Of a stretch of DNA of 64,000 bases, positions 1-8,260 are shown one piece after another. Origin of the DNA: Streptomyces sp. NRRL S-118 (GTDB lineage: Bacteria > Actinomycetota > Actinomycetes > Streptomycetales > Streptomycetaceae). A program made the position numbers and the translations under genes. The notes beneath the pieces are model-generated. The model ran no database searches. It was not told the DNA's origin and saw only the letters and a list, made by a program, of their open reading frames with translations. The DNA is taken from assembly GCF_000716335.1 (NCBI RefSeq), contig NZ_KL591010.1, forward strand, positions 195,388 through 259,387, read 5' to 3'. Numbering within the stretch: the first letter of the stretch is position 1; every line of letters begins with the position of its first letter.

Positions 1-75
1 GGCGTCGGTTCCGGCCGCCTGCACCAGCGCCGCCCCCGCCGCGGCGGTGAGCGCCATCAACTCCTCCGGCCCCAT
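1..75 (-). CDS. Truncated 5' end of an unidentified protein
   Basis: Only the first 25 codons lie in the window; the gene runs off the left edge. The visible start reads MGPEELMALTAAAGAALVQA and then continues to the edge with an Ala-rich helix. Short Ala/Val-rich N-termini of this kind are common on Streptomyces hypothetical proteins. A GAGGGGG ribosome binding site sits at 82-88, 6 nt before the ATG at 75. A second in-frame ATG at 81 touches that site, so 75 is preferred. Function cannot be inferred from this piece. Confidence 0.45.
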   Translation of the reverse strand, partial: MGPEELMALTAAAGAALVQAAGTDA

Positions 76-199
76 GAGCATCCCCCTCGTCGCCCGTCGA
101 CCGTGCCGGGAGCCGACGGTAGCGCCCCGGCGTGACCGGCGCGCCCCGTACGGACGGATCCGCGAGGATTCCGTACGCGCGGATCCGGTGCGCCGGCCG

Positions 200-1414
200 T
201 CAGCTCCCGGCCGTCACCGTGATGGCGTCCGGGGCCCTGCCCTCGGCGCCCGTGCAGCGCAGGGCGAGGTTCCTGCCCTCCGCGGCGATGCGCTCGAGGG
301 CGTCGGCGAGGCAGGTGCGGAGGGCCTGCTGGCCGTAGAAGTTGGGGTGCAGGGACTCGGCCTGCTCGGCGGCCGGGAGCGGGGTCCGGGAGCGTTCGAC
401 GTAGCGGGCCCACTGGGCGTCGCGGGCGTCGGGCAGGTGGACGTGGCCACGGGTGGTGAGTCCGGCCTGCCGGGCGTTCCTGCGGCAGACCTCGTGGCCG
501 GTGTTGATCTGCCGTACGTCGAGGAAGGAGACCTGCTGCGCGGTGGCGGCCTTCCTCAGGGCGTCGGACAGCGCGGGGTACACCTGCGTGTCGAGCCAGG
601 CCAGGTCGCGGTTGTAGAAGGGGCAGCCGAACGTGCCCCAGCGGGTCCAGCTGTTGTCCTCGCCGACCGTCGTGGCCGCGTCCCCGGGCGCCAGGGTGGC
701 GGGGTAGGACTGCAGGACGATCCGCGCGGACGAACCGGCGGCGGCCAGTGCCTTCTTGACCTCGGCGACGGTGTCGGCGGCTTCCTTCTGCGCGTTCCGG
801 ACGGCCGTGAGCATGGGCCCGGTGACGGCCGGGTTCACGGAGCAGTACGCGTTGGACTTCCAGGACTCGGCGCACTTGCGCGCGGTCTCCGGGAGGGCGG
901 AGCCGCCGATGGAGATCACGACGTGGCCCACCTCGGTCCGCGGCAGCGCGAGGAGCGCTTCGAGCTGGTCGATCTGGGCCCGCTCGCTCCGGTGGGGCTC
1001 GCTCAGCAGGTTCCGGGCCCGCGCGCCGGAGCAGGCGAGGTTGAGCGGGTGGCCGACGCCGCCGTGGGGGCTGGGGGCGCCCTTCGCGCCGTGGATCTCG
1101 GCCGTGTCCGAACGGTGGCAGTCCGATGCGCTCGGGGCGTAGACGGAGTCGAGGGGGAGGTTGTCGGCCTGCGTGCGGTCGGTGGCGGCGCGCAGGGCGG
1201 CCGGGACGCCGCCCTGCGACCAGTCGCCCTCCGCGTTGCCCTTCCAGCGGGCCGCCTCTCCGGCGATGAAGCCGTCGCCGAGGGACACGGCGTACACGGC
1301 GGCGTCCGTGGCGCGTTCCGGTACCGGGGCCAGCGCCGTGAGGGTCAGGACGGACACGGGCAGAACGGCCAGGGCGCGGAACCCGGCGGTGCGGCGGTGC
1401 GGCGGCGGAGTCAT
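200..1414 (-). CDS. Secreted SGNH/GDSL-hydrolase-fold protein with lost catalytic residues
   Basis: A 404-residue protein with an N-terminal signal sequence (twin Arg, then a hydrophobic stretch to about residue 30), so probably exported. It has the layout of Streptomyces SGNH/GDSL lipase-esterases: block I as SLGDGFIAGEAARW near residues 44-57, an ACSGA block II, ISIGGSA block III near 167-173, and a C-terminal SLHPNFYGQQAL block V. Each key position differs: the GDS serine is Gly48, the GGND asparagine is Ser172, and the Asp three residues before the catalytic His is Glu. The His remains. It is probably a pseudo-enzyme or binding protein. ATG 1414 was chosen; GTG 1450 with AGGATCCA upstream is an alternative. 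It lies downstream of the propeller/GntR pair on the same strand. Confidence 0.8.
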   Translation of the reverse strand: MTPPPHRRTAGFRALAVLPVSVLTLTALAPVPERATDAAVYAVSLGDGFIAGEAARWKGNAEGDWSQGGVPAALRAATDRTQADNLPLDSVYAPSASDCHRSDTAEIHGAKGAPSPHGGVGHPLNLACSGARARNLLSEPHRSERAQIDQLEALLALPRTEVGHVVISIGGSALPETARKCAESWKSNAYCSVNPAVTGPMLTAVRNAQKEAADTVAEVKKALAAAGSSARIVLQSYPATLAPGDAATTVGEDNSWTRWGTFGCPFYNRDLAWLDTQVYPALSDALRKAATAQQVSFLDVRQINTGHEVCRRNARQAGLTTRGHVHLPDARDAQWARYVERSRTPLPAAEQAESLHPNFYGQQALRTCLADALERIAAEGRNLALRCTGAEGRAPDAITVTAGS

Positions 1415-1498
1415 GGGGGGGCGGCGTCCCTTCGGGCGGGTCGGGTCCACTGGATCCTGACCACCACGGGTGCCCTCCGCGGGGCCCGGGAAGCCGGG

Positions 1499-2629
1499 TC
1501 ACCCGCACGAGCGCTCGGGCCGCCTGCGTCCGGCGTAAGCGAGGTGCAGCAGCGTCTCGTCGAGCCCCAGGACGAGCGTGCCGTCGGCGGTCACGGCGAC
1601 GGCGCGGATCCGGGGCCCGGGGCGGAAGGCCGCGACCTCGCCGGTGTCGGGGCGGTGCAGTTCGGCCAGGCCGTCCGCCCAGGCGACGGCCAGGAGCCGG
1701 CCCGTCGCGTGCAGTGCGGTCACCGGGTACGGGCGCCGTGCCACCGGCGTCCGGCCGGGGGTCCGGCCGGGCCGCCAGGCGCGTACGGTGCCGTCGGTTC
1801 CGCCGCTGTACGCGGCGTCGGGCGCGGGCGCCGCCAGAGCGGTGACCCGCCCGGTGTGCAGTGCCGCCTGATGCACTCCGCCGAGGCTGAACGCGTGGAC
1901 GGTGCCCATGCGGTCGCCGGTCAGGACGGTGTCCCCGGCGGCCGCGAGGGCGGTGGCGGGGTGGCGGTCGAGGGTGGCCGCCACGGCGGCCGTCAGCCGG
2001 GTGCCGGGGCCGCCCTGCGGGTGCAGGCGCCCTCGTTCGTCGAGGACCAGCCGTGTGCCGTCCGGGAGGCAGGCGAGTGCCGTGGCGCGCTCGGCCGGGC
2101 CGGCGGCGACCGGCCGGCGGCCGTCGGGCGTGGTGGTCAGCGCGGTGCACCGCCTGCGGGACGAGCGGACGACGCTCCAGGCCGCCGCGGCGGCCCGCTC
2201 CGCGAGCGCCGGGCGCAGCCGGGGGTCGGCGGTCTCGTCGAGTGCGGCGAGGAGGACCAGGGCGCGGTCGGCGGGATCCTGGTCGCGGACGAGGGACTGG
2301 CCGGCGCGCAGCCATGCGGCGCGCAGGCCGCCGCGGGGGTCGGGGTCGGTCTCGTACGCCTCGGTGACGTGGAGGGGGTCGGCGGCGCAGACGGCGGCCG
2401 GGTCGTCGAGGTCGGCGGGTGCCGCGGCCCGGCGCGCGGGGGGCTCCTCGGTGACGACGTCGACATGGCCGAGGGCCCGCAGGCTCCGGACGAGGTCGTG
2501 GTCCGGGGCCAGGGGTATCCGTACCGTGCCGGGCGGGCCGGCCAGCACCGCCGACAGCAGCTCGCCGGGCGTTCCGGCCACCACGCCGAGCCGGTTCGCG
2601 GCCTGCCAGACGGCGGCGTACCGGCTCAT
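1499..2629 (-). CDS. WD40/beta-propeller-like protein, function unknown
   Basis: A 376-residue protein without a signal peptide. The N-terminal 190 residues are Ala/Arg/Asp-rich and I do not recognise them. The C-terminal half has degenerate propeller blades, such as DTVLTGDRMGTVHAFSLGG, AAYSGGTDGTVRAWRPG and LLAVAWADGLAELHRPDTG, each with the G-x-V-x-x-W/F pattern of WD-type repeats. About five blades are visible, fewer than a closed seven-blade propeller. Its ATG (2629-2627) overlaps the stop of the upstream GntR gene in an ATGA overlap, so the two are probably translationally coupled. The role is probably a protein-interaction scaffold, by inference only. Confidence 0.7.
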   Translation of the reverse strand: MSRYAAVWQAANRLGVVAGTPGELLSAVLAGPPGTVRIPLAPDHDLVRSLRALGHVDVVTEEPPARRAAAPADLDDPAAVCAADPLHVTEAYETDPDPRGGLRAAWLRAGQSLVRDQDPADRALVLLAALDETADPRLRPALAERAAAAAWSVVRSSRRRCTALTTTPDGRRPVAAGPAERATALACLPDGTRLVLDERGRLHPQGGPGTRLTAAVAATLDRHPATALAAAGDTVLTGDRMGTVHAFSLGGVHQAALHTGRVTALAAPAPDAAYSGGTDGTVRAWRPGRTPGRTPVARRPYPVTALHATGRLLAVAWADGLAELHRPDTGEVAAFRPGPRIRAVAVTADGTLVLGLDETLLHLAYAGRRRPERSCG

Positions 2630-3375
2630 TCGGCGCTGGTGAAGTGCTCGCGCACCAGGGACTGCACGACCGGCAGGTCCTGGGCGATCAGCGCGTCGAG
2701 CAGGGCGCCGTGTTCCGCGGCGTCCGCGATCAGGTCGGCGCGGCGGGTGGGGGGCCGTCCGCTGAGCGGCCACTGGGAGCGGCGGTGCAGGTCGTCGGCG
2801 ATGGTGACGAGCTGTTCGTTGCCGGCCAGGAGGAGGACCGCTCGGTGGAAGGCGCGGTCGGACTCGGCGTAATGGGCGAGGTCCCCGCGGGCGGCGGCGG
2901 TCGCGGTGGCCTCGGCGAGCGGCCGCAGCTCGGTCCAGCGGGCGGCCGGGACGGTACGGGCCAGGCGCAGCATGACCGGCACCTCGATGAGGGCGCGGAC
3001 CTCGGCGAGCTCGGCGAGCTCGCGGGGGCTGCGCGAGGTGACGCGGAAGCCGCGGTTCGGCACGACCTCGACGGCGCCTTCGAGCGCGAGCTGCTGCATC
3101 GCCTCGCGCACGGGCGTGGCGGAGACCCCGAAGCGCGCTCCGAGGGCGGGCGCCGAGTACACCTCGCCGGGGACGAGCTCACCGCCGACGAGGGCGGTGC
3201 GCAGGGCGTCCAGGACCTGTCCGCGCACGGAGTGCCGCTGCACGAGCCGCGGGGCGGCGGGCGCGGGGGGCTCGCTGTGGGTGTGTTCGCCCCGCGCCTG
3301 TTCGGGGACGGGGACGCGGACGGCGGGATGCGGTGGTGACGGCGCGGCCGCCCCGCTCGCTCTGCCCTGCTCCAC
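2626..3375 (-). CDS. GntR-family transcriptional regulator, FCD subfamily
   Basis: A 249-residue DNA-binding regulator. After a Pro-rich leader of about 45 residues comes a winged helix (GQVLDALRTALVGGELVPGE ... LGARFGVSATPVREAMQQLA ... VVPNRGFRV), then an all-helical FCD-type ligand domain with ALIEVPVMLRLAR, an ESDRAFHRAVLLLAGN segment and a late AAEHGALLDALIAQD helix. FCD domains usually bind a carboxylate ligand through a metal-bound His set; the DxxFHR and EH motifs fit this. The GTG at 3375 was chosen because AGGAGG lies at 3381-3386 with 5 nt spacing. It is coupled to the propeller gene and diverges from the iron-controlled gene. Its target is unknown. Confidence 0.9.
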   Translation of the reverse strand: MEQGRASGAAAPSPPHPAVRVPVPEQARGEHTHSEPPAPAAPRLVQRHSVRGQVLDALRTALVGGELVPGEVYSAPALGARFGVSATPVREAMQQLALEGAVEVVPNRGFRVTSRSPRELAELAEVRALIEVPVMLRLARTVPAARWTELRPLAEATATAAARGDLAHYAESDRAFHRAVLLLAGNEQLVTIADDLHRRSQWPLSGRPPTRRADLIADAAEHGALLDALIAQDLPVVQSLVREHFTSAE

Positions 3376-3479
3376 TCGGGTCCTCCTGGTGCCTGGTACC
3401 GGAGCCCCGCTCGCGGTGGTAGGGGCCCTTGTGCACCATAAACGCACGGAGACCCAGTTCCCATACGCATCAGATCGGG

Positions 3480-3498
3480 TAAGGTAAGGCTAACCTGC
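3480..3498 (+). promoter_or_regulatory. Iron box (DmdR/IdeR-type operator)
   Basis: The 19-mer TAAGGTAAGGCTAACCTGC matches the actinobacterial iron-box consensus TTAGGTTAGGCTAACCTAA at 15 of 19 positions, with an intact AGGCTAACCT core. It ends 26 nt before the ATG of the FhuF-like gene. This predicts repression by iron-loaded DmdR/IdeR and expression under iron starvation. It also lies about 105 nt upstream of the divergent GntR start. Confidence 0.8.
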
Positions 3499-3524
3499 CA
3501 ACGATCGTGATTCGGTGGTCCTGC

Positions 3525-4376
3525 ATGACCGTCCCCGCCCTGCTCCCCACGCTCGCCTCCCCGGTCGCGGACGCCTACGCGCGCCTCGCCGAGGTCTTCC
3601 CCGGGCTGCGGGTGCGCGAGCCGGCGGAGGGCGAGGCGGTGCCGCGCGGCGCGGGCTGGGTCGGCGCGGACGAGCTCGCGGCCGGCGGGCCCGCCGTGGA
3701 CGCGTTCCTCGCCTGGGACGAGGCACAGGTGCTGCGGGACTACGGGCAGCGGGCCCGCCCCGACGTCGTGGCCAGCTTCGGTCTCCACCGGTACGCGTGG
3801 CCCGCCTGCCTGCTGATCACGGTCCCGTGGTTCCTGCACCGGCGGGTGCCCCGGCTGCCGGTCGCGGACGTGGCCTTCCAGCGGACGCTCGGCCGGATGA
3901 CGGTACGGGTGCGGACGTTCGCGTGCCTGCCCGGCGACCCGGCCGCCGCGCTGCCCGGCGCCCGCGTCGTACCGGACGAGGAGGCGCTGCGCGCCGAGGT
4001 GCGGGCGGCCGTCGTAGAGCACCTGGAGCCGGTGCTGGACGGCTTCGGGCCGCGCATGCGGCGCGGCAAGCGCGCCCTGTGGGGCATGGTGACCGACGAG
4101 GTCGTCGAGGGACTCTGGTACCTCGGGCACCTGCTCGGCGAGGAGCCGCGCGCGATGGCGGAGCTGGAGCTGCTGTTCCCGGGCACGACGGCGGCCAGGC
4201 CGTACGTCGGCACGGCCGGCTTCCGCGAGCTGACCGGGCCGGGCGGCGAGTCGCTGCCCACCCGCGACCGGGCGAGCTGCTGCCTGTTCTACACCCTGCG
4301 CCCCGAGGACACCTGCGTCACCTGTCCGCGTACCTGCGACGCCGATCGCGTACGCCGGTTGAGCGCATCCGCGTGA
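3525..4376 (+). CDS. FhuF-like ferric-siderophore reductase, 2Fe-2S C-terminus
   Basis: A 283-residue cytoplasmic protein. The C-terminus carries the CC-x10-C-x2-C cysteine pattern of FhuF-type ferric iron reductases (SCCLFYTLRPEDTCVTCPRTC region), which binds a 2Fe-2S cluster. The body has the family's helical segments around HRYAWPACLLITVPWFLHRR. The predicted job is reducing Fe3+ bound to siderophores so that iron is released in the cytoplasm. The iron box immediately upstream supports this. ATG 3525 was taken over GTG 3507 because it leaves the iron box clear of the coding start; the ribosome binding site (GGTGG) is weak. Confidence 0.85.
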   Translation: MTVPALLPTLASPVADAYARLAEVFPGLRVREPAEGEAVPRGAGWVGADELAAGGPAVDAFLAWDEAQVLRDYGQRARPDVVASFGLHRYAWPACLLITVPWFLHRRVPRLPVADVAFQRTLGRMTVRVRTFACLPGDPAAALPGARVVPDEEALRAEVRAAVVEHLEPVLDGFGPRMRRGKRALWGMVTDEVVEGLWYLGHLLGEEPRAMAELELLFPGTTAARPYVGTAGFRELTGPGGESLPTRDRASCCLFYTLRPEDTCVTCPRTCDADRVRRLSASA

Positions 4377-4383
4377 CGTCCAC

Positions 4384-4401
4384 GCCACCCGGACGGGTGG
4401 C
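4384..4401 (+). terminator. Hairpin after the FhuF-like gene
   Basis: GCCACCC and GGGTGGC form a perfect 7-bp stem around a GGAC loop, 8 nt after the stop of the reductase gene. There is no U-tract, as is usual in Streptomyces. It probably terminates the iron-regulated transcript. Confidence 0.55.
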
Positions 4402-4578
4402 CTGAATCGAACACAACTCAGCGCGTCCCGAAGACAGTTCGAGCAGATCGCACCTATTCGTATGCCCTGCGGGCCCGATGGCGGCCTCTTGCCGCGAAAC
4501 CCCCGTGAGGCGCGGCGGCCTTCGGCCAATATGGGCGGCCGAACGCCCTACCGCGAGCGATGATGCAAGGGACACCGC

Positions 4579-5673
4579 ATGAGACTGACCGACATATCAC
4601 TGGACTGGCTGCTTCCGGGCGGCGTGATGCTGGTGGGGATCGTGGCGGCGGTGGCGGTGCTCGCCCGCGGCAGGCGCGCCGGCGAGAAGGCCGCGGCCGA
4701 CGACTCCTGGGAGCGCAGCGAGGAGCGCCGCCGCCGCAAGGAAGCGGTCTACGGCACCGCCTCCTACCTGCTGCTCTTCTGCTGTGCGGCGGTCGCCGCC
4801 GCGCTCTCCTTCCACGGCCTGGTCGGCTTCGGCCGGCAGAATCTGAGCCTGTCCGGCGGCTGGGAATATCTGGTTCCGTTCGGCCTCGACGGCGCCGCCA
4901 TGTTCTGCTCGGTCCTCGCCGTGCGCGAGGCCAGCCACGGTGACGCGGCCCTCGGTTCCCGCCTGCTGGTGTGGACCTTCGCCGGGGCGGCCGCCTGGTT
5001 CAACTGGGTGCACGCCCCCCGCGGCGCCGGGCACGCGGGCGCGCCCCACTTCTTCGCCGGCATGTCGCTGTCGGCGGCCGTGCTGTTCGACCGGGCGCTG
5101 AAGCAGACCCGCCGGGCCGCGCTGCGCGAGCAGGGCCTGGTGCCCCGGCCGCTGCCGCAGATCCGGATCGTACGGTGGCTGAGGGCGCCCCGCGAGACGT
5201 ACGGCGCCTGGTCGCTGATGCTCCTCGAAGGCGTGCGGACGCTGGACGAGGCGGTCGACGAGGTGCGGGAGGACCGGCGCCAGAAGCAGCAGCAGCGGCA
5301 GCAGCAGCGCGAGCAGGCCAAGCTGGAGCGGGCACGGCTGAAGGCGTTCAACCGCCAGCACCGGGCCTGGGGGCGCGGCGGCCGACAGGTCGGGGTGCAG
5401 GCCATGAACCCCGCCGGCCTGTCCGGTTCCGTGCCGGGGCCGGTCCCCGGGTCCGCCCCGGGATCCGCACCGGCGGCCGTCGGCTCGTCCGTCGCGGAGC
5501 CCGCCATACCGGAGACGGGACACCTGCCGCTCCGGCACCGGCCCTCCCTCCAGGCGGTGAAGGGGACTGAGCCCCGCACGGTCGACCTCACCGCGGAGGA
5601 CGACACCCAGGCGCTGCCGCGGCTCGACTCCCTGGAGGAGAAGCTCAAGAACCTGGAGCAGCAGTTCGGCTGA
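4579..5673 (+). CDS. DUF2637-family membrane protein
   Basis: A 364-residue protein with about five hydrophobic segments in the first 180 residues (WLLPGGVMLVGIVAAVAVL; ASYLLLFCCAAVAAALSF; YLVPFGLDGAAMFCSVLAVR; LLVWTFAGAAAWFNWVHA; FFAGMSLSAAVLF). PFGLDGAA and NWVHAP are hallmarks of the DUF2637 family of actinomycetes, which resembles the SpdB membrane proteins of conjugative plasmids. A Gln/Arg-rich coiled coil (about residues 225-265) and a Pro/Gly/Ala linker follow, so the C-terminal half is probably cytoplasmic. AAGGGA precedes ATG 4579 by 6 nt. Molecular function is unknown; a membrane scaffold is possible. Confidence 0.85.
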   Translation: MRLTDISLDWLLPGGVMLVGIVAAVAVLARGRRAGEKAAADDSWERSEERRRRKEAVYGTASYLLLFCCAAVAAALSFHGLVGFGRQNLSLSGGWEYLVPFGLDGAAMFCSVLAVREASHGDAALGSRLLVWTFAGAAAWFNWVHAPRGAGHAGAPHFFAGMSLSAAVLFDRALKQTRRAALREQGLVPRPLPQIRIVRWLRAPRETYGAWSLMLLEGVRTLDEAVDEVREDRRQKQQQRQQQREQAKLERARLKAFNRQHRAWGRGGRQVGVQAMNPAGLSGSVPGPVPGSAPGSAPAAVGSSVAEPAIPETGHLPLRHRPSLQAVKGTEPRTVDLTAEDDTQALPRLDSLEEKLKNLEQQFG

Positions 5674-5705
5674 CGCCCGGGCCCCCCGCGCCCCCGGTGC
5701 CCCCG

Positions 5706-5721
5706 CGCCCCGGTCGGGGCG
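5706..5721. terminator. Bidirectional hairpin between convergent genes
   Basis: CGCCCC-GGTC-GGGGCG is a perfect 6-bp stem with a 4-nt loop, lying between the stop of the DUF2637 gene (5673) and the stop of the convergent anti-sigma-type gene (5737). It could end both transcripts. Confidence 0.45.
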
Positions 5722-5736
5722 TGCCCGGTCAGGGCG

Positions 5737-6144
5737 TCAGGCGGACACCTCGAACCAGACCGTCTTGCCCGCCCCGTGGCCCTGGACCCCCCAGGCGTCG
5801 GCGAGCGCCTGCACCAGGAACAGCCCCCTGCCGTGCGTACTGTCGTCGTGGACCGGTACGTGCGGCAGGGGCGGCGCTCCGTCGAAGTCCCGCACCTCCA
5901 CCCGTAACCCGGTCCGCGCGGCGACCGTGGCCGTGACGACCGCGCCGTGGTCGGTGTGTATCAGCGCGTTGGTCACCAACTCGCTCAGCAGGAGCTCCGC
6001 CACGTCGGCCGAGTCCGGTCCGCAGCCCGAGTGCCGCAGCACCTCGCGCAGACCGTGCCTCACCTCCCGGACGGCCGTCAGGTCGTCGCCGCGTACGTGC
6101 TTGCGCCACCGCGTCGGTCGCGCCGCTGCCTGACGCCCACTCAT
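5737..6144 (-). CDS. Anti-sigma-factor-type ATP-binding protein (RsbW/SpoIIAB-like)
   Basis: A 135-residue single-domain GHKL ATPase. Motifs visible: the N-box ELLLSELVTNALIHT, the G1-like VRDFDGAPP, and the G2 region STHGRGLFLVQALADAWGV, ending with GKTVWFEVSA. Streptomyces carry dozens of these small HATPase_c_2 proteins; some phosphorylate anti-anti-sigma factors or hold sigma factors, but most have no known partner. No sigma or anti-anti-sigma gene is adjacent here. ATG 6144 was chosen; GTG 6159 is also possible. Confidence 0.8.
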   Translation of the reverse strand: MSGRQAAARPTRWRKHVRGDDLTAVREVRHGLREVLRHSGCGPDSADVAELLLSELVTNALIHTDHGAVVTATVAARTGLRVEVRDFDGAPPLPHVPVHDDSTHGRGLFLVQALADAWGVQGHGAGKTVWFEVSA

Positions 6145-6236
6145 AGCCCCCACCCGCACGTCGCCGGCCCTTTCCCTCGAACTGGTTCACGGGATGCATG
6201 CCCCCGCCCTCCTGCGGTCACGCCTTCCGACGCCCC

Positions 6237-6260
6237 GTCAGGGGGGCGGTCAGGGGGGCG
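6237..6260. repeat. Perfect 12-bp tandem duplication
   Basis: GTCAGGGGGGCG occurs twice in immediate succession (6237-6248 and 6249-6260) in the 330-nt gene-free stretch 6145-6474. No other gene-like signal is seen in that stretch. It may be a replication-slippage product in a G-run. Confidence 0.7.
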
Positions 6261-6474
6261 CACCGTAGTAGTCCCTCAGCGTGCGGGGGGCACCGGGTGC
6301 CAGGGGACCGCGGTGCACGGCGACGGCACCCGGTGGAGGACCGCCCCGGACGGGCGCTGGACCAGTTCATCCGCCCCGCGCGGTACGCGGAGCGCGCGCC
6401 GCTCCGCCGAGCGCCTGCCATGCGCCCGGTGAGCCGGTTCCGGTCGCCGCGGCGCGCGCGTGTCCGCCGGACGA

Positions 6475-8223
6475 TCAGGGGCGGGGGATGTTGCGGAGGT
6501 TGGAGCGGGCCATCTGGAGCATCCGGCCCACTCCCCCGTCCAGCACGATCTTGCTGGCCGAGAGGGCGAACCCCGTCACCATCTCCGCCTTGATCTTCGG
6601 CGGGATGGACAGCGCGTTGGGGTCGGTGACCACGTCGACGAGTGCCGGCCCCTGGTGCGCGAACGCCTCCTTGAGCGCGCCCGCCAGGTGCTTGGGCTTC
6701 TCCACGCGCACGCCGTACGCGCCGGCGGCCCGGGCGATGGCCGCGAAGTCGGGGTTGTGGTTGTGGGTGCCGTAGGAGGGCAGACCGGCGACCAGCATCT
6801 CCAGTTCGACCATGCCGAGGGAGGAGTTGTTGAACAGGACCACCTTCACCGGCAGGTCGTGCTGGATCAGGGTGAGGAAGTCGCCCATCAGCATGGTGAA
6901 CCCGCCGTCGCCCGACATGGAGACGACCTGGCGCCCGCGGTCGATGAGCTGGGCGCCGATGGCCTGGGGCAGGGCGTTGGCCATGGAACCGTGGCTGAAC
7001 GACCCGATGATCCGGCGCCGCCCGTTGGGCGTGAGGTAGCGGGCGGCCCACACGTTGCACATGCCCGTGTCGACGGTGAAGACGGCGTCGTCGTCGGCGA
7101 GCTCGTCGAGAACGGCGGCGACGTACTCAGGATGGAGGGGGGTGTGCTTCTCCACCTTCCGGGTGTACGCCTTCACCACCCCTTCCAGGGCGTCCGCGTG
7201 CTTCTTCAGCATCTTGTCGAGGAACGCCCGGCTCTTCTTGGGGCGCACGCGCGGGACGAGGCAGCGCAGCGTTTCGCGCACGTCGCCCCAGACGGCGAGG
7301 TCCAGCTGCGAGCGGCGGCCGAGGTGCTCGGGCCGGACGTCGACCTGGGCGATCCTGACCTTGCCTCCGTCGGGCAGGAAGGCGTTGTACGGGAAGTCCG
7401 TGCCGAGCAGGAGGAGCAGGTCGCACTCGTGGGTGGCCTCGTAGGCGGCGCCGTACCCCAGGAGCCCGCTCATGCCGACGTCGTACGGATTGTCGTACTG
7501 GATCCACTCCTTGCCGCGCAGCGCGTGCCCGATGGGCGCCTTGATGCGCTCGGCGAACTGCATGACCTCGGGGTGTGCGCCCTTGGTGCCGCTGCCGCAG
7601 AACAGGGTCACCTTGTCGGCGTCGTCGATGAGCCGCACGAGGGCGTCGATCTCGGCGTCACCGGGGCGGACGGTGGGCCGGGCGGTGACCAGCGCGTGCT
7701 CGGTCGGCTTGTCGGGGGCGGGCTGCGAGGCGAGGTCGCCGGGAAGGGCGACGACGCTGACGCCGCCGCGGCCGACGGCGTGCTGGACGGCCGTCTGGAG
7801 GACCCGGGGCATCTGGGCCGGGTTGGAGATCAGCTCGCAGTAGTGGCTGCACTCGCGGAACAGCCGGTCGGGGTGCGTCTCCTGGAAGTAGCCCAGGCCG
7901 ATCTCGCTGGAGGGGATCTGCGAGGCGAGCGCGAGGACCGGGGCCATGGAGCGGTGCGCGTCGTACAGGCCGTTGATGAGGTGCAGGTTCCCGGGGCCGC
8001 AGGAACCGGCGCAGGCGGCGAGCCGGCCGGTGAGCTGCGCCTCGGCACCGGCCGCGAACGCCGCGGCCTCCTCGTGCCGCACCTGCACCCAGTCGATGCC
8101 AGGGGTGCGGCGAACGGCGTCGACGACCGGGTTCAGGCTGTCGCCGACGACGCCGTACAGGCGCTGGACGCCGGCGCGGACGAGGATGTCGACGAACTGT
8201 TCCGCGACGTTCTGTTTGGCCAT
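6475..8223 (-). CDS. poxB: Pyruvate dehydrogenase (quinone), thiamin-diphosphate dependent
   Basis: A 582-residue ThDP enzyme of the acetolactate synthase/pyruvate oxidase superfamily, predicted to decarboxylate pyruvate to acetate and CO2 and pass electrons via FAD to membrane quinone. N-terminal Pyr domain: YGVVGDSLNPVVDAV, and Glu of RHEEAAAFAAGAEA as the ThDP-activating Glu. Central FAD domain. C-terminal ThDP domain: GDGGFTMLMGDFLTL-x-N-N (Mg2+/ThDP site). The tail ALSIPPKIK ... ARSNLR resembles the end of E. coli PoxB, which contains the lipid-activated membrane-binding region. Start ATG 8223 is preceded by GGATGGAG. A single-gene unit, downstream of the PP2C-like gene. Confidence 0.93.
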   Translation of the reverse strand: MAKQNVAEQFVDILVRAGVQRLYGVVGDSLNPVVDAVRRTPGIDWVQVRHEEAAAFAAGAEAQLTGRLAACAGSCGPGNLHLINGLYDAHRSMAPVLALASQIPSSEIGLGYFQETHPDRLFRECSHYCELISNPAQMPRVLQTAVQHAVGRGGVSVVALPGDLASQPAPDKPTEHALVTARPTVRPGDAEIDALVRLIDDADKVTLFCGSGTKGAHPEVMQFAERIKAPIGHALRGKEWIQYDNPYDVGMSGLLGYGAAYEATHECDLLLLLGTDFPYNAFLPDGGKVRIAQVDVRPEHLGRRSQLDLAVWGDVRETLRCLVPRVRPKKSRAFLDKMLKKHADALEGVVKAYTRKVEKHTPLHPEYVAAVLDELADDDAVFTVDTGMCNVWAARYLTPNGRRRIIGSFSHGSMANALPQAIGAQLIDRGRQVVSMSGDGGFTMLMGDFLTLIQHDLPVKVVLFNNSSLGMVELEMLVAGLPSYGTHNHNPDFAAIARAAGAYGVRVEKPKHLAGALKEAFAHQGPALVDVVTDPNALSIPPKIKAEMVTGFALSASKIVLDGGVGRMLQMARSNLRNIPRP

Positions 8224-8260
8224 GCTCCATCCATCTCACGGCCGGCGGGTTCGCGCCTCC

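Noticed and set aside
47..2872. A 941-codon plus-strand open frame across the left end
   Set aside because: It is opposite to the SGNH, propeller and GntR genes, is Gly/Arg/Ala-rich without domains, and reflects the low stop frequency of high-GC DNA.
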